Shown one piece after another: positions 25,563 to 34,500 of a stretch of DNA of 64,000 bases. The notes below the pieces were generated by a model that was given only the letters and a program-made list of their open reading frames with translations, was not told the DNA's origin and searched no databases. A program made the position numbers and the translations under genes. Location: NCBI RefSeq assembly GCF_019200975.1, contig NZ_JAHTMR010000014.1:192-64191 (forward strand). The letters are read 5' to 3'. This DNA comes from Pseudomonas sp. PD9R (GTDB lineage: Bacteria; Pseudomonadota; Gammaproteobacteria; Pseudomonadales; Pseudomonadaceae). Position 1 is the first letter of the stretch. Every line of letters starts with the position of its first letter.

Positions 25563-28500
25563 ATGAATGCTGAAGACTCCTTGAAACTTGCTCGCCGGTT
25601 TATCGGGTTGCCCCTGGAAAAGCGCCAGATGTTCCTTGCGGCCTTGCACAAGGAAGGCGTTGATTTCGCCCGGTTTCCAATTCCTGCCGGGGTCGAGGCC
25701 GAGGACCGACAGGCGCTGTCTTTCGCCCAGAAGCGCATGTGGTTTCTCTGGCAACTGGACCCGCAAAGCGGTGCTTACAACCTGCCAGGCGCAGTGCGTT
25801 TGACCGGTCGTCTGAACTTGCCCGCATTGGAGCAGGCCTTCGCCAGCCTGGTAGAGCGTCACGAAACCCTGCGCACGGTGTTCCAGCAACAGGCCGATGA
25901 CAGTCTGCGGCAAGTACCGGCCACAGCGCCGCTGGTGATCGAGCAGGTGGATTTCAGCGCACTCTCGACCATGGAGCGCGAAAAGGCAGTCGCACAAACC
26001 GCCGAGCAGCAGTCGGTATTGCCATTCGATCTGGGTGCCGGCCCGCTGCTGCGGGTCACCTTGCTCAAGCTTGCCGAGCAGGAACACGTTCTGCTGCTGA
26101 CCCTGCACCACATCGTTTCCGACGGTTGGTCGATGAACGTGCTGATCGACGAATTCATCCGCTGCTTCGACGCCTTTGATGCTGGCGCGCAACCACAACT
26201 TGCAGTGTTGCCGATCCAGTACAGCGACTATGCCTTGTGGCAGCGCCGCTGGCTGGAAGCCGGCGAGCAGGCGCGCCAGCTCGAATATTGGCAGGCGCAA
26301 CTGGGCGACGAACACCCTGTGCTGGAACTGCCCACGGATCATCCGCGCCCGGCGATGCCGAGCTATCGCGGCACCCGTTACGAATTCGCCGTCGACGCGC
26401 AACTGGCCGAGCAACTGCGGGCCACCGCGCAGAAGCACAACATCACCCTGTTCATGCTGTTGCTCGGTGCCTTCAACGTGCTGCTGCATCGTTACACCGG
26501 GCAAACCGACCTGCGCGTCGGCGTGCCGATTGCCAACCGCAACCGCCCCGAGATCGAAGGCCTGATCGGTTTTTTCGTCAACACCCAGGTACTGCGCACG
26601 CAACTGGACGGCCAGACCCGCGTCGATGAGTTGCTGCGCCGCATCAAGGAAACCGCCCTCGGTGCCCAGGCCCATCAGGACCTGCCGTTCGAGCGCCTGG
26701 TCGAAGCCTTGAAACTGGAGCGCAGCCTCAGTCACACGCCGCTGTTCCAGGTGATGTACAACCACCAGCCGCAGGTTGCGGATATTTCCACCGTCACCAC
26801 AAAGTCCGGCCTGGCGTTGGGCGCAATCGAATGGCAAGGGCGCACCACGCAATTCGACCTGACCCTCGACACGTACGAGAAGGGCGGCAAGTTGCACGCC
26901 GCATTGACTTACGCCAACGACCTGTTCGACGCCGCAACCATAGCGCGTATGGCGCAACACTGGACGCGCCTGCTGCACGGCATGGTCAGCGACTCGCAGC
27001 AGCGGATCAGTGATTTGCCGATGCTGGAACAGGCTGAATACCAGCGCATCGTCCATGACTGGAACCACAGCGATGAATGCTTCGCACAGGATCTGAATGC
27101 TGTTCACTTAAAAACGAACGTTGTACCTGTGGCGAGGGAGCTTGCTCCCGCTGGACTGCGAAGCAGTCCCTATCTTTTTAGGGACAAGACGGGGGCCGCT
27201 TCGCGCCCCAGCGGTAGCAAGCTCCCTCGCCACGGGTTTCACGACACGCCCTATCGCCTAGCTGAACTGCATTTCGCACAGGATCTGTGCATCCATCAAT
27301 TGATTGCCCAACAAGTCGCTGTGGCACCGGATGCGCTGGCGGTGACGTTCGCCACCACGCAGTTGACCTACAGCGAACTCGACACTCAAGCCAACCGTCT
27401 CGCACACAAGCTGATCGAACTCGGCGTAGGCCCGGAAATCCGGGTTGGCGTGGCGATGCAGCGTTCCGACAAATTGCTGGTGGCGTTGCTGGCGGTGTTC
27501 AAGGCCGGGGGCGCCTACGTGCCGCTGGACCCGGATTACCCGGCGGAACGAGTGGCCTACATGCTCGAAGACAGCCGCTCGCGGGTGCTGCTGACCGAGC
27601 AATCAGTCGCCGCGACCTTGACCGTGTCAGAGGACACGCAAGTGCTGCTGATGGACAGCATCTTTCTGGCTGATTACCCGGACAGCGCTCCGGTCACCCT
27701 CGTCACGCCGGATAACCTGGCCTACGTGATCTACACCTCCGGCTCCACCGGCAAACCCAAAGGCGTGGCCATCGCCCACCGCAACGTGCTGGCGCTGATC
27801 GACTGGTCGCACTCGGTCTACCGTCGCGAAGACATCCAAGGAGTGCTGGCCTCGACTTCAGTGTGCTTCGACCTGTCGGTGTGGGAGCTGTTCGTGACCC
27901 TGGCCAACGGTGGCTCGGTGATCATTGCCCGCAACGCCCTGGAGCTGCCGAACCTGCCGGCCCGGGATCAGGTGCGCTTGATCAACACCGTGCCGTCGGC
28001 GATCAATGCGCTGCAACGCGACGGGCAGATCCCGCCCAGTGTGCGCATCATCAACCTCGCCGGGGAGCCACTCAAGCAAAGCCTGGTGGACGCGCTATAC
28101 CAGCAGCCGACCATCGAACACGTCTACGATCTGTATGGCCCGTCGGAAGACACCACCTATTCGACCTGGACCCGCCGCACGGCCGGCGGCAGCGCCAACA
28201 TCGGCCGTCCGCTCAAGCACACCGCCAGCTATTTGCTGGACGCCGACCTGCAACCGGTGCCGCAAGGCGTGTCTGCCGAGCTGTACCTCAGCGGCGCCGG
28301 CATCACTCGCGGTTACCTCGCGCGACCGAGCCTGACTGCCGAAAAATACGTGCCAAACCCGTTCGCCAGCAATGGCGAACGCCTCTACCGCACCGGCGAC
28401 CTGACCCGTTATCAGGTCGACGGCACGCTGCAATATGTCGGCCGCATCGACCATCAGGTCAAGGTGCGCGGTTTCCGTATCGAGCTGGGAGAAATCGAGG

Positions 28501-31500
28501 CGCGGCTGTTGCAACAGGACACGGTGCGCGAACTGGCGGTACTCGCTCAGGACGGTGCCAGTGGTCAGCAACTGGTGGCCTATATCGTGCCAACCGAGCC
28601 GGCGTTGCTGGGTGATGAAGGCGCGCAAACAACCCTGCGTGAAACCCTCAAGGCTGCACTGCGTCAGCATCTGCCGGACTATATGGTCCCGGCGTTCCTG
28701 CTGTTCCTCGAACAACTGCCGCTGACCCCCAACGGCAAGCTCGACCGCAAGGCTTTGCCGGCGGTGGATGGCTCGCAACAAAAGCGCGAACACGTCGCGC
28801 CGCGCAGTGCCCTGGAAAAGTCTCTCGCAGCGATCTGGCAGGACGTGCTGGCCATCGACAACGTCGGCCTGGACGACAACTTCTTCGAGCTGGGCGGCGA
28901 CTCCATTGTGTCGATGCAAGTGGTCAGTCGCGCTCGTCAGGCGGGGATCGTGTTGAGCCCCAAGGATTTGTTCCAGCACCAGACCATTCGCAGCCTGGCT
29001 CAAGCAGCCCGCTGCGGTGAGCAATCGCTGATCGACCAAGGCCCGGCGACTGGCGCGGTGCCTTTGGCGCCGGTACAACAGTGGTTCTTTGAACAAGCCA
29101 TCCCGCAGCGTCAGCACTGGAACCAGTCGCTGTTGCTGGTGCCGCGCGAGGCGTTGAATGTCGAAGCGCTGGAGCGTGCGTTGGCACAACTGCTGACCCA
29201 CCACGACAGCTTGCGTCTGCGTTACCAGCCAAGCGAAAGCGGCTGGCAACAAGCCTATGCCGCGCCGACCAGCGACTCGGTGCTGTGGCAGCGTCAGGCG
29301 CAATCGATCGAACAACTCACTGCGTTGTGCGATGAAGCCCAGCGTAGCCTCGACTTGCACAACGGCCCATTGCTGCGCGCGCTGTTGGTCGCCATGGCCG
29401 ACGGCAGCGAGCGTCTGCTGCTGGTCATCCATCACCTCGTAGTGGACGGGGTTTCCTGGCGTGTGCTGCTGGAAGATCTTCAACAGTTCTACAGCAGCGG
29501 CGTGGTGCCGGCGAAGACCAGCAGCTATCAGAGCTGGGCCGCACGATTGCAGGATCATCTGCCGGCGTTTGAACAAAGCCTTGGCCACTGGCGAACCCAA
29601 CTGCAAGACGCTCCGGTCGACCTGCCATGCGACCGTCCGAACGGCGCGCTGGAAAATCGTTTCGAGCACAAACTCCAACTCAAACTCGACGCCGAACAAA
29701 CCCGAAAACTGCTGCAACAGGCACCCGCTGCTTATCGCACTCAAGTCAACGACTTGCTGCTGACCGCGCTGGCCCGTGCCGTTTGCCGCTGGAGCGGGCA
29801 GGGCAGTACGTTGGTTCAGCTCGAAGGTCATGGCCGCGAAGACCTGTTCGATGACGTTGATTTGACCCGCAGCGTCGGTTGGTTCACCAGCCTGTTCCCG
29901 ATCAACCTGACGCCTGCGACCGCTGTCGGCGCCTCGATCAAAAGCATCAAGGAGCAATTGCGCAGCGTTCCGGCAAAAGGCCTGGGCTACGGCGCACTGC
30001 GTTATCTCGGCACCCCGGAAATTCGCACCGAACTGGCGGCGTTGCCGCAACCGCGTATCACCTTCAATTACCTTGGGCAGTTCGACCGCCAGTTCGACGA
30101 CGGTGCACTTTTTACACCGTCCACCGAAGGCAATGGTCTGGCACAGGACCCGACGGCACCGCTGGGTAACTGGCTGGTTGTAGAAGGTCAGGTTTACGGC
30201 GGCGAACTGTCCCTGAGCTGGGGCTTCAGCCGCGAGATGTTCGACGCGGCGACCATCCAGCGTCTGGCCGATGATTACGCTGTGGAACTTATTGGGCTGA
30301 TCGAACATTGCTGCACCCTTGAATCACCCCAGGCAACACCGTCGGACTTCCCGTTGGCGCGGATCAGTCAGGTTCAACTTGATGCACTGCCGGTCGCCGT
30401 ATCGACCCTCGAAGATGTGTATCCATTGTCGCCGATGCAGCAGGGCATGTTGTTCCACACACTTTACGAGCCCGAAGTCGGCGCCTACATCAGCCAGTTG
30501 CGCCTGGACATTGGCGGGCTGGACACCGAACGATTCACCCGGTCCTGGCAAGCGGCGGTCGAGCGTCACGACATTCTGCGCAGCAGCTTCCATTGGCAGG
30601 GACTCGACATTGCGCATCAGGCGATTGCCCACCAAGTGGCACTGCCGCTTGAGGTGCTTGAAGCCAGCGACACCGACACACTGGCCGATGCCGAGCGAGC
30701 GCAAGGATTTGTCCTCGGCTGCGCGCCGCTGTTCCGATTGAAACTGGTACGGACCGGCACCGACGCCTGGCACCTGATCTACACCAGCCATCACATTCTG
30801 ATGGACGGCTGGAGCAACGCGCAGTTGCTCGCCGAAGTGATCCAGCATTACGCCGCCGGGCAGTCGCTGCCTGCACCGTCGGGGCAATACCGCGATTACC
30901 TGGGCTGGTTGCAGCAGCAATCGGCAGTTGCCGGCGAGCAGTTCTGGAAGGCCGCTTTGGCACCGCTGGAAGCCCCTACATTGCTGGCCGAAGCCCTGCG
31001 CCCGCCGGTCGGCACCGAGGGCAGCGAAGAATATCGGGTAGCCCTCGACAGCCACGCGACCCAACGTCTGGCCGAGTTCGCCCGCCAACAAAAAGTCACC
31101 CTCAACACCGTGCTGCAAGCAGCCTGGAGCCTGTTGCTGCACCGCTACACCGGTCAGGATTGCGTGGTGTTCGGCGCGACCGTGGCGGGTCGTTCGGCAC
31201 CGCTGCCGGGGATCGAAGAACAGCTCGGATTGTTCATCAACACCCTGCCGCTGGTGTGCGCGATGAAACCGGACCAGACCGTCAGCCAATGGCTCGGCGA
31301 ACTGCAAGGCCTGAACCTGGCCATGCGCGAGTTCGAGCACGTGCCGCTGTATGACATTCAGGGTTGGGCGGGGCAGCAGGGTTCGGCGCTGTTCGACAGC
31401 CTGCTGGTGTTCGAAAACTTCCCTGTGGCCGAGGCGCTGAAACAGGGCGCGCCGGCCGGGTTGGCATTCGGCAACCTGCATAACCACGAGCGCACCCACT

Positions 31501-34500
31501 ATCCGCTGACCCTGGGCATTGAACTGGGTGCAGCGTTGAGTCTGGACTTCAGCTACGACGCGGCGCGCTTCAGTGCCGCGCAGATCGCTACGTTGTCGGC
31601 CAACTTGCAGCATCTGCTGATGCAACTGGTATCGATGCCGGATGCGGCATTGGGCGCGCTGGAATTGCTCGATGCCGAGGATAAAAGCGCGGTACTCGCG
31701 ATCAGCCAACCGTCGACAGTGCCGTTGGTTTCGACCTTGCTGGTGCACGAACAAATCGCAGCTCAGGCGGCGGCCACTCCGGACGCGTTGGCATTGCAAG
31801 TCGACGGCCAGTCCCTGAGCTACAGCCAACTGAATGCTCAAGCCAACCGCTTGGCCCATTACCTGATCGACAACGGTGCCGGCCCCGGCACGCGCGTGGG
31901 TCTTGCGCTGCGTCGCGGCCCGCAACTGATCGTCAGCCTGCTGGCGGTGCTGAAAAGCGGTGCAGCCTATGTGCCGCTGGACCCGAAATACCCGGCTGAA
32001 CGCCTGGCCTACATGATCGACGACAGTCGCCTCGACGTGCTGCTGTGTGAATCCGGCCTGCTGGAAGACATGCCATTGTCAGCGGACTTGCCGCGCCTGC
32101 GCCTCGATGACAATGCCGCTTACCCGGATACCAATCCGGCCCCTGTAGGAGCGAAGCTTGCTCGCGATGGCGGTATACCTGTCGCCGAAAATCTCGCCTA
32201 CATCATCTACACCTCAGGCTCCACCGGCCAACCCAAAGGCGTAGCCATCAGCCACGCCGCACTGCGCGAGTTCTGCCAGACCGCCGCCGACTATTCGATG
32301 CTCTCTGCTAAAGACCGCGTGTTGCAGTTCGCGACTTTCAGCTTCGACGGCTTCGTCGAGCAATGCTTCCCGGCGCTGTGCATCGGCGCGGCGTTGATCA
32401 TGCGCGGCGATGACCTGTGGGACGCTGGCCGCCTGGCCGCAGAAATCGTCGATCAAGGCGTGACCGTCGCCGACTTGCCGGCCGCCTACTGGTTCCTGCT
32501 GGCCCGTGAATCTGCCAGCGGTGTGGTGCGCAGCCTCGGCGACTTGCGCCAGGTTCACGTCGGCGGCGAAGCCATGTCAGTGGAGGGGCTGCGCCTTTGG
32601 CATCAGGCCGGCTTGAGCCACGTTCGGTTACTCAACACCTACGGGCCGACCGAAGCGACCGTGGTGTCCAGCGTGCATGAGTGCCAGTTGGCCGATGCCA
32701 GCGACGCGTTCGGTGTCCCGATTGGTCGGGCCATCCCAGGCCGCGCGTTGTATGTGCTGGATTCGGCGGGTCAATTGTTGCCGTCCGACGGCGTCGGCGA
32801 GTTGTGCATCGGCGCGCCGGCCTGTCTGGCGCAACGCTATTTCGACCGTCCGGCGCTGACTGCCGAGCGTTTCCTGCCGGACCCGTTCGCCCGTGAGCCG
32901 GGGGCGCGGCTGTACCGCAGCGGCGACTTGGCGCGCTACAACGCCAACGGCGATCTGGAATACGTCGGACGTATCGACCATCAAGTGAAAATTCGCGGTT
33001 TCCGTATCGAGATGGGCGAAATCGAAGCCTGCCTGCAAGCTCGCGATGACGTACGCGAAGCGGCGGTGATTGCTCAGGACGGCACGCAATTGGTGGCATA
33101 CATCGTGGCCAGCGATGCGTTGGTTTCCGAGGCAGAGTATCTGGACGGACTCAAAGACGTCCTGCGTCAGTCGCTGCCGGAATACATGGTGCCAAGCCAT
33201 CTGGTCCTGCTGGCCAAATTGCCGCTCAACAACAACGGCAAACTTGACCGAAAAGCCTTGCCCCGTGCCGAGGCCGGCGACGCACAACGCGACTTCGTGG
33301 CCCCGACTCAAGGGCTGGAAACGCAGCTTGCGCAGATCTGGCAAGAAGTGTTGCAGGTCGACCGCGTGGGTCGCGACGACAACTTCTTCGAACTGGGCGG
33401 CCACTCGTTGCTGGTGCTGCAAGTGATCTCCCGAGTGCGTCAGCAACTGAACATCGAGTTGTCCGTGAGCAGCCTGTTTTCTGCGGTGAACCTCGCGCAA
33501 TTCGCCGAACGCGCAGCACTGGCGAACGTCAGCAGCCAACCGCTGCTGCAACGTGCAGCAGCCGATCAGCCACGGGTTCTGTCTTACGCCCAGCAGCGCC
33601 AGTGGATTCTCTGGCAACTGGACCCACAAAGCGCTGCCTACAACATTCCAGCCGCGCTGCGCCTCAAGGGGCCATTGAACCGTGAAGCGCTGCGCACAGC
33701 CTTCACGCAATTGCAGGCCCGCCACGAGACCCTGCGCACAACCTTCGAACAGAACGGTCAGCAGGCGCGCCCACCGGTTCACGCACAACTGCCGTTGCAG
33801 CTCAGTGAGCGCCCAGTCGACGAGGTATCGATCAACGACGCTGTGGCCGAAGAAATCGCCCGACCGTTCGACCTGCGCAGCGGCCCGTTGTGGCGCGTTC
33901 TGCTGCTGCAAGTCAGCGCCGAGGACCATGTGCTGGTGCTCACCGTGCACCACATCGCCGCGGATGGCTGGTCGATGCAAGTCATGGTCAAAGAATTCAG
34001 CGCGCTGTACCAAGCCGCCGTTGCAGGCCAAATCGCCAACCTGAAAACGCTGCCGGTGGCCTACAGCGACTACGCCCGCTGGCAACGCGACTGGCTGGAG
34101 GCCGGCGAGGGCGCGCGGCAACTGGCATGGTGGCGCGAGCAACTGGATGGCAGCCAGGCACCGCTGGAATTGCCGAGCGAACTGACTCGTCCGGCCCGCC
34201 GCAGTCAGCGTGGGGCGACCCTGGCGCTGAACGTGGATCGCCACTTGCTGGCCGGTTTGCGTGAGCGCGCCCAGCAGCAGCAAGTGACCTTGTTCATGTT
34301 GCTGCTGGCGAGCTTCCAGACGTTGCTGCATCGCCAGAGTGGTCAGCCGAGCATCAGCGTCGGCGTGCCAAGTGCTGGCCGTTCGCGCCTGGAAACCGAA
34401 GGCCTGATCGGCTTCTTCATCAACACGCAGGTGCTGCTCGCCGAGATCGACGGGCAGCAGTCCTTCAGCACCCTGTTGCAACAGGTCAAGCAGGTGGCGT

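Noticed and set aside
27081-27287. Possible frameshift or assembly error in the NRPS gene
   Set aside because: The extra DNA is a multiple of three, the frame is open on both sides, and both ends are clean copies of the same 15 bases, so a real insertion is the simpler reading.
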